From assembly GCA_902515355.1 (NCBI GenBank), contig CABXUA010000001.1, positions 40,048 through 104,047 on the forward strand: DNA of 64,000 nt. The letters are read 5' to 3'. The stretch is from an uncultured Pelagibacteraceae bacterium. Its GTDB lineage: Bacteria; Pseudomonadota; Alphaproteobacteria; Pelagibacterales; Pelagibacteraceae. Below the pieces are notes generated by a model, which worked only from the letters and a program-made list of their open reading frames with translations, made no database searches and was not told where the DNA came from. The position numbers and the translations under genes were made by a program. Shown here in pieces: positions 52,285 to 62,946 of the stretch (positions within the stretch are counted from its first letter, which is position 1; the number at the start of each line of letters is the position of its first letter).

Positions 52285-54672
52285 CTAATGTTTTCTAGTT
52301 GTAGAAGTTTTTTGATTATTTTTTTTGGAAATTTGTTCTACCTCAACCCACTCAACTCTTTTTAGACTTTTTGTAAGAGCTATTTTAAGCACTTCATCAA
52401 CATTTTTAACCGGCTTAATTTCAATATTTTTTTTTATTATTTCAGGTATTTCTATTAAATCTTTTTGGTTTTCGAAAGGTATAAGAACTTTCTTAATTCC
52501 AGCTCTATGTGCTGCTAATAACTTTTCTTTTAAACCACCTATTGGCAAAACAATTCCTCTTAAAGTAATTTCTCCAGTCATCGCCACATCTTTGTTTACT
52601 GGTATTTCAGTTATAGCAGAAATTATAGAAGTAACCATGGCTACTCCGGCAGAAGGTCCATCCTTAGGTATAGCACCTTCGGGAACATGAATATGAAAAT
52701 CTTTTTTTTCAAAAATCGGAGGTATAATCCCATAATCTAAACTTTTTGATCTTATATAAGATTTTGCAGCTTTTACGGACTCCTGCATTACTTCCCCAAG
52801 TTTACCAGTAATTTGCATTTTACCTTTGCCTGACATAATTACAGACTCAATTTTCAATATTTCTCCCCCTACTTCAGTCCAAGCTAGTCCTGTAACTACA
52901 CCCACTCTGTTCTGTTCCTCTATCTCGCCATATTTAAATTTTTCTACACCAAGGTATTTTGTAAGATCTTTTTCTTTTATAGGATTGTTAACTTTTTCCT
53001 TTGCATCTATTCTTTTGACAGTTTTTCTAGCGATTTTTGATATCTCTCTCTCTAAATTTCTTACTCCCGCCTCTCTTGTGTAATTTCTGATAATTTTTCT
53101 ATTTAGGTTTTCTTTTATAGATAACTCATTTTTTTTTAATCCAGCATTTTCTTTTTGTTTTGGAATTAAATATTTTTGAGAAATGCTTACTTTTTCATCT
53201 TCTGTATAACCTGGTAATCTAATCAGCTCCATTCTATCTAGTAAAGGAGGTAAAATATTTAAAGTATTAGCAGTAGTAACAAACATTACATCTGATAAAT
53301 CATAATCAACTTCTAAATAATGATCATTAAATTCTTTATTTTGCTCTGGATCTAAAGCCTCTAACAAAGCTGAAGATGGATCCCCTCTATAATCGTTTCC
53401 TACTTTGTCAATTTCGTCTAATAAAAAAAGTGGATTTTTTGTACCTGCTTTTTTCATCATTTGAATAATTTTACCTGGAAGAGAGCCAATGTAAGTTCTT
53501 CTGTGTCCTCTAATTTCAGCCTCATCTCTAGTACCGCCTAAAGAAATTCTAATAAATTTTCTTCCAGTTGCTCTAGCTATTGATTTTCCAAGTGAAGTTT
53601 TTCCTACTCCCGGTGGACCAACCAAACAAAGTATCGGACCTTTCATTTTCTCAGTTCTTTTTTGAACTGCTAAAAATTCAATTATTCTCTCCTTAACTTT
53701 TTCTAAACCAAAATGGTCTTCATCTAAAATTTTTTGAGCATTTTTGAGGTCTGTATTAATTTTGCTTTTGAAACTCCATGGCAACTCTGTCATCCAATCA
53801 AGATAATTTCTGACAACTGTTGCCTCAGCAGACATCGGACTCATTGATTTTAATTTTTTCAATTCTGAGAGGCATTTTTCCTGAACTAATTTTGGCATTT
53901 TAGCTTTTGCAATAGCTTTTGTTAAATTTGAAATTTCATCTTTTCCTTCATCTATTTCTCCTAATTCTTTTTGAATAGCTTTGAGTTGTTCATTTAAATA
54001 ATACTCTCTTTGAGTTTTTTCCATTTGATTTTTAACTCTTCCTCTTATCTTTTTTTCAACAGAAACAACGCTTGTTTCTTTGTCAATAAATTCATATATC
54101 TTTTCAAGTCTCTTTCTTAAATCTGCTAGTTCTAACAATTCTTGTTTTTGAGAAATTTCTAAATTTAAATTGGAAGCAATGTTATCTGCTATCTCACTAG
54201 AGTCTTTTAATTTTTTTATTCCATCTATTACTTCAGATAAATCTCTTTTGTTTAGTATTAGAAGTTTTTCAAATTTTTTTACAAGTGATTGTGCGTATGT
54301 ATCAGAATCTTTATTTTTGTTTGTTTCTTCAATAGTTTCTGATTCACAGCTGAGAAAATTCTCTTTTTCATCTTTAAAAATTTCCAATATCTTTACTCTT
54401 TTAATGCCTTCAACTAAAACTTTCACCGTGCCGTCAGGTAGTTTTAATAATTGAAGAACTTTGCTTAAACAACCATAACCGTAAATATCTTTTTCCTCAG
54501 GTTCATCAATTTCCGAATTTTTTTGCGCAGATAATACTATTGATTTATCGTTTTTCATGACCTCTTGAAGAGCCTTTATAGATCTTTCTCTCCCTACAAA
54601 TAAAGGAACAACCATTGAAGGAAAAATTACTATATCTCGTAGAGGTAAGAGCGGTTTTTTATTTATAGCCAT
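52285..54672 (-). CDS. lon: ATP-dependent protease La (Lon)
   Basis: [45 protein letters not shown], catalytic [14 protein letters not shown]. Confidence 0.98.
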   Translation of the reverse strand: MAINKKPLLPLRDIVIFPSMVVPLFVGRERSIKALQEVMKNDKSIVLSAQKNSEIDEPEEKDIYGYGCLSKVLQLLKLPDGTVKVLVEGIKRVKILEIFKDEKENFLSCESETIEETNKNKDSDTYAQSLVKKFEKLLILNKRDLSEVIDGIKKLKDSSEIADNIASNLNLEISQKQELLELADLRKRLEKIYEFIDKETSVVSVEKKIRGRVKNQMEKTQREYYLNEQLKAIQKELGEIDEGKDEISNLTKAIAKAKMPKLVQEKCLSELKKLKSMSPMSAEATVVRNYLDWMTELPWSFKSKINTDLKNAQKILDEDHFGLEKVKERIIEFLAVQKRTEKMKGPILCLVGPPGVGKTSLGKSIARATGRKFIRISLGGTRDEAEIRGHRRTYIGSLPGKIIQMMKKAGTKNPLFLLDEIDKVGNDYRGDPSSALLEALDPEQNKEFNDHYLEVDYDLSDVMFVTTANTLNILPPLLDRMELIRLPGYTEDEKVSISQKYLIPKQKENAGLKKNELSIKENLNRKIIRNYTREAGVRNLEREISKIARKTVKRIDAKEKVNNPIKEKDLTKYLGVEKFKYGEIEEQNRVGVVTGLAWTEVGGEILKIESVIMSGKGKMQITGKLGEVMQESVKAAKSYIRSKSLDYGIIPPIFEKKDFHIHVPEGAIPKDGPSAGVAMVTSIISAITEIPVNKDVAMTGEITLRGIVLPIGGLKEKLLAAHRAGIKKVLIPFENQKDLIEIPEIIKKNIEIKPVKNVDEVLKIALTKSLKRVEWVEVEQISKKNNQKTSTTRKH

Positions 54673-54676
54673 AATA

Positions 54677-54709
54677 CCTATATATGATAATCAGAATTGA
54701 AATATCAAG
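54677..54709 (-). promoter_or_regulatory. Possible RpoH (sigma32)-type promoter of lon: CTTGAT-N17-CATATATAGG
   Basis: Close to the alphaproteobacterial heat-shock consensus as I remember it (CTTGAA, ~17 nt, CYTATNTNNG); proximity to the ATG lowers confidence. Confidence 0.4.
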
Positions 54710-54735
54710 ATACTTATTTATCTATAGTGTGACTA

Positions 54736-55989
54736 TTATGCTGCAGATGTTGATTGTTTTTTTCCGTAGGTAACTATAGGCTCTTTATCACCTTTTGCTG
54801 CAGCCTTGTCTATGCTTACTTTAGTAACATTGTCGTTTTCTGGTAATTCAAACATGGTTTTTAAAAGTATATTTTCCAGAATTGACCTTAATCCTCTCGC
54901 TCCAGTTTTTTTATTAATTGCCTTTTTGGCGATTTCAGAAAGAGCATCTTCTTGAAATTCAAGCTCAACATTTTCGAACTCAAACAATCTTTTATACTGT
55001 TTGATTAAAGAATTTTTTGGTTCTTTAAGAATTTTTATTAATGATTTTTCATCTAAATCATTTAGTGTCGCAATAATTGGCATTCTGCCTATAAACTCCG
55101 GTATAAGTCCGTACTTAATTAAGTCCTCTGGCTCTAAGTTTTTCATAATTTCTGCTAAAGGTTGTTCCTCATAGTCTTTTACTTGAGCACCAAAACCTAT
55201 TGAAGTACCTTTGCCTCTCCTCTCAATAATTTTATCTAATCCTGCAAAAGCACCGCCACAAATAAATAAAATATTTGTAGTGTCTACCTGTAAAAACTCT
55301 TGCTGAGGATGTTTTCTTCCCCCTTGAGGAGGAACGCTGGCTACTGTTCCTTCCATGATTTTTAAAAGTGCTTGTTGTACTCCTTCACCTGAAACATCTC
55401 TAGTGATTGAAGGATTTTCTGATTTTCTACTAATTTTATCTACTTCATCAATGTAAACTATTCCCCTTTGAGCTTTCTCTACATTGTAATCTGCCGCTTG
55501 TAATAACTTTAAAATAATATTTTCAACATCTTCTCCAACATATCCAGCCTCTGTTAAAGTTGTTGCATCAGCCATAGTGAAAGGCACATCTAATATTCTT
55601 GCTAATGTTTGTGCTAAAAGGGTTTTTCCACAACCAGTTGGACCAACTAATAAGATATTTGATTTTGATAATTCGACATCTTTGTTGTTTTTTGTTTCAT
55701 GATTTAATCTTTTATAATGATTGTGTACTGCTACAGACAGAACCTCTTTAGCAAATTTTTGCCCAATAACATAATCGTTTAATACGTTACAAATTTCTTT
55801 TGGTGTAGGAACTCCATCCTGATGTTTTATTAAAGAACTTTTGTTTTCCTCTTTGATAATATCCATACAAAGTTCAACGCATTCATCACAAATGAATACT
55901 GTAGGTCCAGCAATTAATTTTCTCACCTCATGCTGGCTTTTTCCACAAAATGAACAGTAAAGTATATTTTTATTATTTTTATCAGACAT
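54736..55989 (-). CDS. clpX: ATP-dependent Clp protease ATP-binding subunit ClpX
   Basis: Zinc-binding [55 protein letters not shown]. Confidence 0.98.
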   Translation of the reverse strand: MSDKNNKNILYCSFCGKSQHEVRKLIAGPTVFICDECVELCMDIIKEENKSSLIKHQDGVPTPKEICNVLNDYVIGQKFAKEVLSVAVHNHYKRLNHETKNNKDVELSKSNILLVGPTGCGKTLLAQTLARILDVPFTMADATTLTEAGYVGEDVENIILKLLQAADYNVEKAQRGIVYIDEVDKISRKSENPSITRDVSGEGVQQALLKIMEGTVASVPPQGGRKHPQQEFLQVDTTNILFICGGAFAGLDKIIERRGKGTSIGFGAQVKDYEEQPLAEIMKNLEPEDLIKYGLIPEFIGRMPIIATLNDLDEKSLIKILKEPKNSLIKQYKRLFEFENVELEFQEDALSEIAKKAINKKTGARGLRSILENILLKTMFELPENDNVTKVSIDKAAAKGDKEPIVTYGKKQSTSAA

Positions 55990-56000
55990 AACGAATCAAT

Positions 56001-56038
56001 TACTTGATATTAAATCTTCAGAATCTTCATATCAAGTA
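56001..56038. repeat. Perfect 10-bp inverted repeat in the clpP-clpX intergenic region
   Basis: TACTTGATAT - 18 nt - ATATCAAGTA. Confidence 0.6.
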
Positions 56039-56068
56039 TAAGTTGTTTTAACGGCTATATATTGTGTA

Positions 56069-56698
56069 TTATTTTCTCTTTTCCACTACTGAGTCTATAA
56101 GACCAAATTTTTTTGCTTCATCCGCCGTCATAAAATTGTCTCTCTCAAGAGCGCTGGAAATTTCTTCAACTGACTTTCCTGTGTGCTTAGCATAAATTTT
56201 ATTTAATCTATTTTTAAGATCAAGAATTTCTTTAGCGTGAATTTGAATATCTGTAGCTTGTCCTTGAAAGCCGGAAGAAGGTTGGTGAACCATTATTCTA
56301 GAATTAGGCAAAGAAAATCTTTTTCCTTTTTCTCCAGCAGCTAATAAGAAAGAACCCATAGATGATGCCTGTCCAATACACAAAGTTGAAACTGGTGAAT
56401 TTATGTATTGCATAGTATCATAAATACCTAGCCCAGCAGTTACAAGACCACCAGGACTATTAATATAAAAATTAATTCCTTTCTTTGGATTTTCAGACTC
56501 GAGAAACAACAATTGCGCTGTTACTAAAGATGCAACATTATCATTAACTGGGCCAACTAAAAAAACTATTCTTTCTTTTAAAAGTCTTGAATATATATCA
56601 AAAGCCCTTTCCCCTTTAGCAGTTTGTTCAACAACCATTGGTATAAGTGAATTCATTTGCTCTTCAATTTTGCGACTCATAGTAATGGTCTTATACAA
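56069..56698 (-). CDS. clpP: ATP-dependent Clp protease proteolytic subunit
   Basis: [53 protein letters not shown]. Confidence 0.98.
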   Translation of the reverse strand: MYKTITMSRKIEEQMNSLIPMVVEQTAKGERAFDIYSRLLKERIVFLVGPVNDNVASLVTAQLLFLESENPKKGINFYINSPGGLVTAGLGIYDTMQYINSPVSTLCIGQASSMGSFLLAAGEKGKRFSLPNSRIMVHQPSSGFQGQATDIQIHAKEILDLKNRLNKIYAKHTGKSVEEISSALERDNFMTADEAKKFGLIDSVVEKRK

Positions 56699-56705
56699 CT
56701 ATTAG

Positions 56706-58037
56706 TTACTTTTTACTAATTTTTTTTGTTTTTGCTTTATTTTTAGAGCCATTAAAATCTGAAATAACCTTTTCTGCTTCCTGAGTTGATAATTGTTTTG
56801 ATGTTAATTTTATTTTAGATTTCAAAAGTTTAATAATTTTTTCTTCATAAATTGCACCTTTTAAACTTTGAGCAACATGAGGATTTTTTTTATAATACTC
56901 AATCACCATTTTTTCTTGACCTGGCATTCCCCTTATTTGTTTTTGTATTTCAGCATCTATTTCTGCATCAGTAACTTTAAGATTATTTTTTTCCCCATAT
57001 TCATTTAAAACTAGACCAAGTTTAATTCTTGATTTTGCTAGTTTTTCATTTGCATCTTTGTGTTTGTCTTTATCTTTATCTTTAAGATTTCTTGTCATTG
57101 TAGCAATTTCATTATCTACCAGGTTTTTTGGTAGATCAAATTTATGAGATTTTTCTAACTGATCTAAAATTTCTTTTTTAGTAATAGAGTCTAGAGCTTG
57201 CTTATATTGAGAAATAATTTGTTTTTCTATTAATTTTTTTAGATCTATTAAATCTTTAGCTCCCATAAGTTTTGCAAAATTATCATCGACTAATGTCTCT
57301 CTAGGTTTTTTTAAACCAATAATTTTACACTCAAATAGAGTTTTTTTATTTGCCAATTCTTCTTTAGGGTGGTTGGATGGAAGTACCGCTTGAACTTTCT
57401 TCGTCTCATTTTTTTTAACGCCAATTAACTGTTTGTCAAAATCTTTGAGAAATAAATCTTTTCCCAATTCAATTTGAACGCCCTTACCTTCGCTCCCTTC
57501 AAATTTATTCCCGTCTACAGTTGCAGAATAGTCAAAAATTAATTGATCTCCTTTTTCTGATTTGTCGTCTTTATTTTTATCAATAAAATTTTTATGTTGT
57601 TTAGCGATTTCTTTTAGCTTTTCCTCTACGAGTTTATTGTTTGTTTTAACCGTATATTCGGTAGCTTGAAATTTATCGAAAGGTTTTAATTCAAATTCAG
57701 GCAATGAGTCAATTTCTAGAGTATAGTTTAAGTCTTTACCTTCTCCAAAAGTTTTAAGATCAATTTTTGGTTGTCCAGCTACTTTAATTTTATTTTGTTC
57801 GATGGCTTTAGCAGAAGACTCTTTTAATAACTTGTCAATTACATCGCCGTAAACGGCTTTTCCAAATTGACTTTTTATTACTGAAGGTGGAACTTTACCT
57901 GGTCTAAAGCCTTTAAGACTTACTTCAGACTGAAGTTCTAGAAGCCTTTCCTCAATTTTTTTCTTGATAGTTTTCTTATCAATAATAATTGATAAACTTG
58001 TTTTTAAACCTTTTTTTGACTGTACTTCTACTTTCAT
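56706..58037 (-). CDS. tig: Trigger factor (start corrected from 58085 to 58037)
   Basis: MKVEVQSKKGLKTSLSIIIDKK...EVSLKGFRPGKVPPSVIKSQFGKAVYGDVIDKLL; the ORF-track N-terminal extension is translated tRNA. Confidence 0.95.
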   Translation of the reverse strand: MKVEVQSKKGLKTSLSIIIDKKTIKKKIEERLLELQSEVSLKGFRPGKVPPSVIKSQFGKAVYGDVIDKLLKESSAKAIEQNKIKVAGQPKIDLKTFGEGKDLNYTLEIDSLPEFELKPFDKFQATEYTVKTNNKLVEEKLKEIAKQHKNFIDKNKDDKSEKGDQLIFDYSATVDGNKFEGSEGKGVQIELGKDLFLKDFDKQLIGVKKNETKKVQAVLPSNHPKEELANKKTLFECKIIGLKKPRETLVDDNFAKLMGAKDLIDLKKLIEKQIISQYKQALDSITKKEILDQLEKSHKFDLPKNLVDNEIATMTRNLKDKDKDKHKDANEKLAKSRIKLGLVLNEYGEKNNLKVTDAEIDAEIQKQIRGMPGQEKMVIEYYKKNPHVAQSLKGAIYEEKIIKLLKSKIKLTSKQLSTQEAEKVISDFNGSKNKAKTKKISKK

Positions 58038-58043
58038 ATTTTT

Positions 58044-58128
58044 TGGTGGGCAAGAAGAGACTCGAACTCTTAAGCCTTGCGGCACTAGTTCCTAAGACTA
58101 GCGCGTATACCAATTCCGCCACTTGCCC
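58044..58128 (-). tRNA. tRNA-Leu (TAG)
   Basis: GGGCAAGTGGCGGAATTGGTATACGCGCTAGTCTTAGGAACTAGTGCCGCAAGGCTTAAGAGTTCGAGTCTCTTCTTGCCCACCA; class II variable arm, encoded CCA. Confidence 0.97.
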
Positions 58129-58148
58129 AATATTGTTTAGCGATGTGT

Positions 58149-59222
58149 TTATATATCAATTTCCTTTTTTGCGAAACTATAAACTCTAAAATAAATTATC
58201 AAATAAACAATTAAAAGAAAGAAGAACCAATATCTACAAATAAAAGGATTCTCTTTAAAGAAAATTGCAGGCAAAATTAAAACAAAATAAACCAGATTAA
58301 TAATTAAAGAATTAAGATAATTACAATCTATAAATTTTTTTGTTTTCTCTAGACATTTGAATAATAGCATATGAAAATGGTTATTATCGGGAATTAGAGG
58401 TGATTTTTTTAAATATATTTTTCTAAAAAAAGAAAAAAATACCTCAAAAAATAAATAAAATAAAAGTATACAAAAGAAAAAAGATGAAATTTGAGGATTT
58501 AAATTGTTTGTCTCTATAACATTTAAGGCAATTAGAGAACCAAATAAATAAGACCCGCTGTCCCCCAAAAAAATCTTCGCTTTAGGAAAATTGAACAATA
58601 AAAAAGAGAAAAAAATTGCAATTTGACCCGTTATAATTAAAGCAAGTTCCATATTTTGATTGTCAATATTAATTAGCAAAAGTATAAAATTTATCAATAT
58701 TGAGTGAATTACGAGTAGGCCATTAAAACCATCTATCAAATTTGCTCCATTAATAACAAATAAAAAACACAACAAAATAAATGAAACTTCAAAAAATCTA
58801 TTTGATGTCCAAGATTTTAAAAAACCAATGTCTATATTATCGATATTAATGGAGAGAAAAATTATACTTAAAGTTAAAGCTACAATCATAAAAATTAACC
58901 TAATTTTAGGGTTGGTTTTAATCTTTATGTCATCTAAAAATCCTAAAGAAAAAAAAATTATAGATAAAAATAAATAATCACTAAGTATTCGACCAAACAA
59001 AAAATTATAAATAAAAATAAAAAACATCAAAGAAATGAATGATGCTAATCCTCCACCTCTGGATATAGGCTCTACATGAAAGGCTTGGGGTTTATCAAAA
59101 TCCTGATCCAACAAAATCCCATTTCCAATTTTGCTGGAAGTTTTTTGTACAATTAAAGTTACAAAAAAACCTACTAGCGTTACGATTGACAAAAAACTTT
59201 GTGTAGCCTGCTCTGAAAACAT
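58149..59222 (-). CDS. MraY/WecA-family polyprenyl-phosphate glycosyl-1-phosphate transferase
   Basis: Polytopic; FDKPQAFHVEPISRGGGLA, FLDDIKIKTNPKIRL, NLIDGFNGL, FLGDSGSYLFG, PDNNHFHMLLF. Confidence 0.88.
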   Translation of the reverse strand: MFSEQATQSFLSIVTLVGFFVTLIVQKTSSKIGNGILLDQDFDKPQAFHVEPISRGGGLASFISLMFFIFIYNFLFGRILSDYLFLSIIFFSLGFLDDIKIKTNPKIRLIFMIVALTLSIIFLSINIDNIDIGFLKSWTSNRFFEVSFILLCFLFVINGANLIDGFNGLLVIHSILINFILLLINIDNQNMELALIITGQIAIFFSFLLFNFPKAKIFLGDSGSYLFGSLIALNVIETNNLNPQISSFFFCILLFYLFFEVFFSFFRKIYLKKSPLIPDNNHFHMLLFKCLEKTKKFIDCNYLNSLIINLVYFVLILPAIFFKENPFICRYWFFFLLIVYLIIYFRVYSFAKKEIDI

Positions 59223-60115
59223 TATTTTCTTACCAATTTATCATTTTTTTTTACAATATATATACCTGAAACTATTATAATTAATGAAACTAGTACTCTC
59301 CAAGTGATTTCTTCACTCATAATTATATATCCAAAGAATACACCAAATAGTGGAATTAAATAGGCAACTTGAGTTTGAAATACTAGACCAACCTTAGTTA
59401 ATAAATGAAACCTTAACATCCAAGCTATTCCAGTTGGAAAAACTCCTAAATATATTAAAGCTAGAGTTGACTCTATAGATGGATTTAAGTTCGACCAAGG
59501 TTCTTGTAATAAACATAGTGGAAAAAGGAAAATCAAAGACCATAATATAGTTGAGGTAGACACATTTTCGTTCCCTTTATTTTTTAGAAATTTAAGAGTT
59601 AATATTCCTCCAACTACATAAAAAGTAGATCCAACTAAAATTATTAATGCATAAAGAAAGTTGCTCTCAGATATTACTAACTTATCAAAAAATAAAAAAA
59701 CTACTCCAGTAAAACCAAAAATAACTCCAATTAATTTAAAAAAATTTAGTTTTTCATTTTTTGTGAAAAAATGAGCTAATATTGTTCCGCTCAATGGAGT
59801 TGTACTCATTAATATTGCAGCTAAATAGCTCTGAACTTTGTTAGTTCCATAAGCAATTAATAAAAATGGAATTACAATGTTGCATAGCCCAACCAAAGAA
59901 TACATTTTCCAATCTTTTGAAAAAGCTAATATTTTAATATTTTTATAAGAACAGTAAAAAGCCAAAGCTATTGATGCAAAGAAAACTCTAACAAAAACAA
60001 GAGTAAAAGTGTCATAAGTATATGTGGCTATTTTGATATTAAAAAAAGCTGATCCCCAAATTGCTCCAAGCAAAATTAATAATAAAACATCTATGGTTCT
60101 AGCTTCTTTTTTCAT
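59222..60115 (-). CDS. EamA/DMT-family transporter
   Basis: ~10 TM segments, LLLILLGAIWGSAFFNIKIA...; TAATG coupling with the downstream gene. Confidence 0.88.
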   Translation of the reverse strand: MKKEARTIDVLLLILLGAIWGSAFFNIKIATYTYDTFTLVFVRVFFASIALAFYCSYKNIKILAFSKDWKMYSLVGLCNIVIPFLLIAYGTNKVQSYLAAILMSTTPLSGTILAHFFTKNEKLNFFKLIGVIFGFTGVVFLFFDKLVISESNFLYALIILVGSTFYVVGGILTLKFLKNKGNENVSTSTILWSLIFLFPLCLLQEPWSNLNPSIESTLALIYLGVFPTGIAWMLRFHLLTKVGLVFQTQVAYLIPLFGVFFGYIIMSEEITWRVLVSLIIIVSGIYIVKKNDKLVRK

Positions 60116-60237
60116 TTCAAGCTTAGATTGTATTATGTGAATAGTGCATATCAGTCATTCTAAATATTATATTATTGAAATTTTTTGTTCTGTTATGTTT
60201 AATACAATTTTAGTAAAACTTACAAAGGAATTTTTTC

Positions 60238-61644
60238 ATGGGAAAAAAAGATGTCTTAAAATTGATGAAAGATAAAGAGGTGGAATTTGTAGACCTAAGG
60301 TTTACTGATCCTAGAGGTAAACTTCAACATTTAACAATGGACGCAACAATTGTTGATGATGATATGCTTGAAGAAGGAGTTTTTTTTGACGGGTCCTCAA
60401 TAGCAGGATGGAAAGCAATTAATGAGTCAGATATGATACTAAAACCTGACTTATCAAGAACAATCATAGATCCTTTTAATTCGCATAGTACTTTAAATAT
60501 TTTTTGCGACATTTTAGACGCTGTTAAAAAAGATCCTTATGAAAGAGATCCAAGAGGAACAGCTAAAAAAGCTGAAGCTTATTTAAATAAATCTGGTATT
60601 GGCGACAAAGCATATTTTGGTCCAGAACCAGAGTTCTTCGTCTTTGATGATGTTAGATACAAAAATGATATGAATGAAACAAGTTTTACAATTGATAGCT
60701 CTGAGGGTCCTTATAATACAGGAAAGAAATATGAGAATGGTAATATGGCTCATCGTCCTGGAATAAAAGGAGGTTATTTTCCAGTTCCTCCTGTTGATAG
60801 CGCGCAAGATATGCGAGGAGAATATTTAAAAGCTTTAAGAGATATGGGAATTAAAGTTGAAAAACATCATCACGAAGTTGCTCCAAGTCAACATGAATTA
60901 GGTATGTATTTTGGGACACTAACTAATCAAGCAGACAACATACAATTATATAAATATGCAGTGCAAATGGTTTCTCACTCGTTTGGTAAAACTGCTACTT
61001 TTATGCCTAAACCTGTCAAAGGAGATAATGGTTCAGGAATGCACTGCCATCAATCAATTTGGAAAGGCAGTACGCCGGTTTTCTCTGGAGATAAGTATGC
61101 AGGACTTTCTCAAAACGCGCTTTATTATATAGGTGGAATATTAAAACACGCTAAAGCCATTAATGCTTTCTCAAACGCAACAACAAATAGTTATAAAAGA
61201 TTAATACCAGGATTTGAAGCTCCGGTTCTACTAGCTTACTCGGCACGAAATAGATCTGCTTCTTGTAGAATACCTATAACTTTAAGTAAAAAAGCAGCTC
61301 GTTGTGAAGTAAGATTTCCTGATGCGGCTGGAAACCCATATTTAACTTTTGCCTCTATGCTTATGGCTGGAATTGATGGAATTAAAAATAAAATTGATCC
61401 AGGAAAATCTCTAGATAAAGATTTATATACATTATCAGAAAATGAAGTTAAGAAAATCCCAACTGTTTGTGGCTCTTTAAGAGAAGCGATGGAAAATTTA
61501 GATAAAGACAGAAAATTTTTAACTCAAGGTTCTGTTTTTACTGACGATCAAATTGATGCTTACATAGCTCTAAAATTTGAGGAAATTTATAAATTCGAGC
61601 ACACGCCACATCCGATTGAGTTTGAAATGTATTACAGTGGCTAA
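60238..61644 (+). CDS. glnA: Glutamine synthetase type I
   Basis: [47 protein letters not shown], adenylylation-type KDLYTL Tyr region. Confidence 0.98.
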   Translation: MGKKDVLKLMKDKEVEFVDLRFTDPRGKLQHLTMDATIVDDDMLEEGVFFDGSSIAGWKAINESDMILKPDLSRTIIDPFNSHSTLNIFCDILDAVKKDPYERDPRGTAKKAEAYLNKSGIGDKAYFGPEPEFFVFDDVRYKNDMNETSFTIDSSEGPYNTGKKYENGNMAHRPGIKGGYFPVPPVDSAQDMRGEYLKALRDMGIKVEKHHHEVAPSQHELGMYFGTLTNQADNIQLYKYAVQMVSHSFGKTATFMPKPVKGDNGSGMHCHQSIWKGSTPVFSGDKYAGLSQNALYYIGGILKHAKAINAFSNATTNSYKRLIPGFEAPVLLAYSARNRSASCRIPITLSKKAARCEVRFPDAAGNPYLTFASMLMAGIDGIKNKIDPGKSLDKDLYTLSENEVKKIPTVCGSLREAMENLDKDRKFLTQGSVFTDDQIDAYIALKFEEIYKFEHTPHPIEFEMYYSG

Positions 61645-61646
61645 TA

Positions 61647-61835
61647 CTAAATTTTATTTTTTAAAATCTTTTGATCAGCTATTTTATTTTTATTCACGCC
61701 CTCTTTAATCGTGTACTCAAGCGTTCCATTAGCTCCGGCCTCAACAGATTTTTTTACATTTTTAAAAAGTTTTATTTCTTTTTCTTTAGCTTCTCTTTCT
61801 TTTGCAAACTTTTCTAAATGTTTAGTGTCTCTCAT
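61647..61835 (-). CDS. Hypothetical 62-aa charged protein
   Basis: MRDTKHLEKFAKEREAKEKEIKLFKNVKKSVEAGANGTLEYTIKEGVNKNKIADQKILKNKI; colinear with the suf genes, convergent to glnA. Confidence 0.6.
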   Translation of the reverse strand: MRDTKHLEKFAKEREAKEKEIKLFKNVKKSVEAGANGTLEYTIKEGVNKNKIADQKILKNKI

Positions 61836-61843
61836 AATAGTTA

Positions 61844-62179
61844 TTATACCTTAAAAGACTCTCCACATCCACAACGTTCTGTCTCATTTGGGTTTTTAAA
61901 GACAAATTGCGAGGAAAATTCCTCTTTTTTATAATCCATTTCTGTTCCTAAAAGATACATTATTGCTTTGGGATCTATTAAAACTTTGACCCCTTTATCT
62001 TCAACTACTTCTTCATTAGGTTTTACCTCTTTAGCATATTCCATTATATAAGAAAGCCCTGCACAACCACCTGACTTGACTCCTACCCTTACGCCAATTG
62101 TTGTTTTATCTGCGTTAGACATTATTTGTTTAATTCTATTAGCAGCATTTTCACTTAATTTTATAACTTGCTCTCTCAT
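61844..62179 (-). CDS. sufA: HesB/IscA/SufA-type Fe-S assembly protein (start corrected to 62179)
   Basis: GVRVGVKSGGCAGLSYIMEYAKE...ERCGCGESFKV; ATGA overlap with the preceding gene's stop. Confidence 0.92.
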   Translation of the reverse strand: MREQVIKLSENAANRIKQIMSNADKTTIGVRVGVKSGGCAGLSYIMEYAKEVKPNEEVVEDKGVKVLIDPKAIMYLLGTEMDYKKEEFSSQFVFKNPNETERCGCGESFKV

Positions 62180-62478
62180 AAATTTAATTCTAATTTTGCT
62201 GCTTCCGACATCTTTGATTTGTCCCACGGAGGGTCCCAAACAAGATTTAGTTTTACGTCGGAAACACCTTTCACTTTCAATATATATTCCTTAACCTGTT
62301 TTGGCAAACTGTCTGCTACTGGACAATTAGGAGTAGTTAGTGTCATATCTACCTTAACTACATTCTTATGGTCAATTTCTATCTTGTATATAAGTCCTAA
62401 TTCGTAAATATTTACAGGTATTTCAGGGTCGTAGACTTTCTTAATTTCTTTAATAATTTTTTCTTTTAAATCACTCAT
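62176..62478 (-). CDS. sufT: SufT / MIP18 (DUF59) family Fe-S assembly protein
   Basis: IKEIKKVYDPEIPVNIYELGLIYKIEID...MTLTTPNCPVADSLP...VNLVWDPPW-type motif. Confidence 0.92.
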   Translation of the reverse strand: MSDLKEKIIKEIKKVYDPEIPVNIYELGLIYKIEIDHKNVVKVDMTLTTPNCPVADSLPKQVKEYILKVKGVSDVKLNLVWDPPWDKSKMSEAAKLELNL

Positions 62479-62484
62479 GTTTAT

Positions 62485-62946
62485 TTATTCAGTGACAGTT
62501 GTCTCTTTTTTTCCTTCAGCAGCATGTATAAACGTATGCCAAGCTAAAGTAGCACACTTAACTCTCATAGGAAATCGTTTTACTCCAGAAAGAGACATCA
62601 TTGTAGTATTTTCATCCTGAGTTAAACTATTTATACTAATTTTAGAGCCCTCCTTAAGCATATTTAAGAAATGTTCTAAGATTTTTTTTGCTACATTGAA
62701 TTGTTTGCCTTTTATAGTTTCTGTCATAATAGAAGCTGATGCCATTGAAATAGCGCAACCTTCTCCTTCAAATGAAATATCTTCAACTTTTTTTTCGTTA
62801 TCTAATTTTACGAAAACATGAACTTTATCTCCACAAAGAGGGTTGTGTCCTTTTGCATCTTTGTTAAACCCATGACATTTTTTTTTATTTCTTGGATTCT
62901 TGCCATGATCTAAAACTATTTCTTGATATAATTCTTTAATATCCAT
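62485..62946 (-). CDS. sufU: SufU/NifU-like Fe-S scaffold or sulfur transfer protein
   Basis: IVLDHGKNPRNKKKC, NPLCGDKVHVFVKL, GEGCAISMASASIMTE, RVKCATLAW. Confidence 0.93.
   Translation of the reverse strand: MDIKELYQEIVLDHGKNPRNKKKCHGFNKDAKGHNPLCGDKVHVFVKLDNEKKVEDISFEGEGCAISMASASIMTETIKGKQFNVAKKILEHFLNMLKEGSKISINSLTQDENTTMMSLSGVKRFPMRVKCATLAWHTFIHAAEGKKETTVTE

Noticed and set aside
58038-58085. N-terminal extension MPQGLRVRVSSCPPKN of the trigger factor ORF
   Set aside because: This is translated tRNA-Leu sequence; the genuine N-terminus MKVEVQSKKGL starts at 58037.
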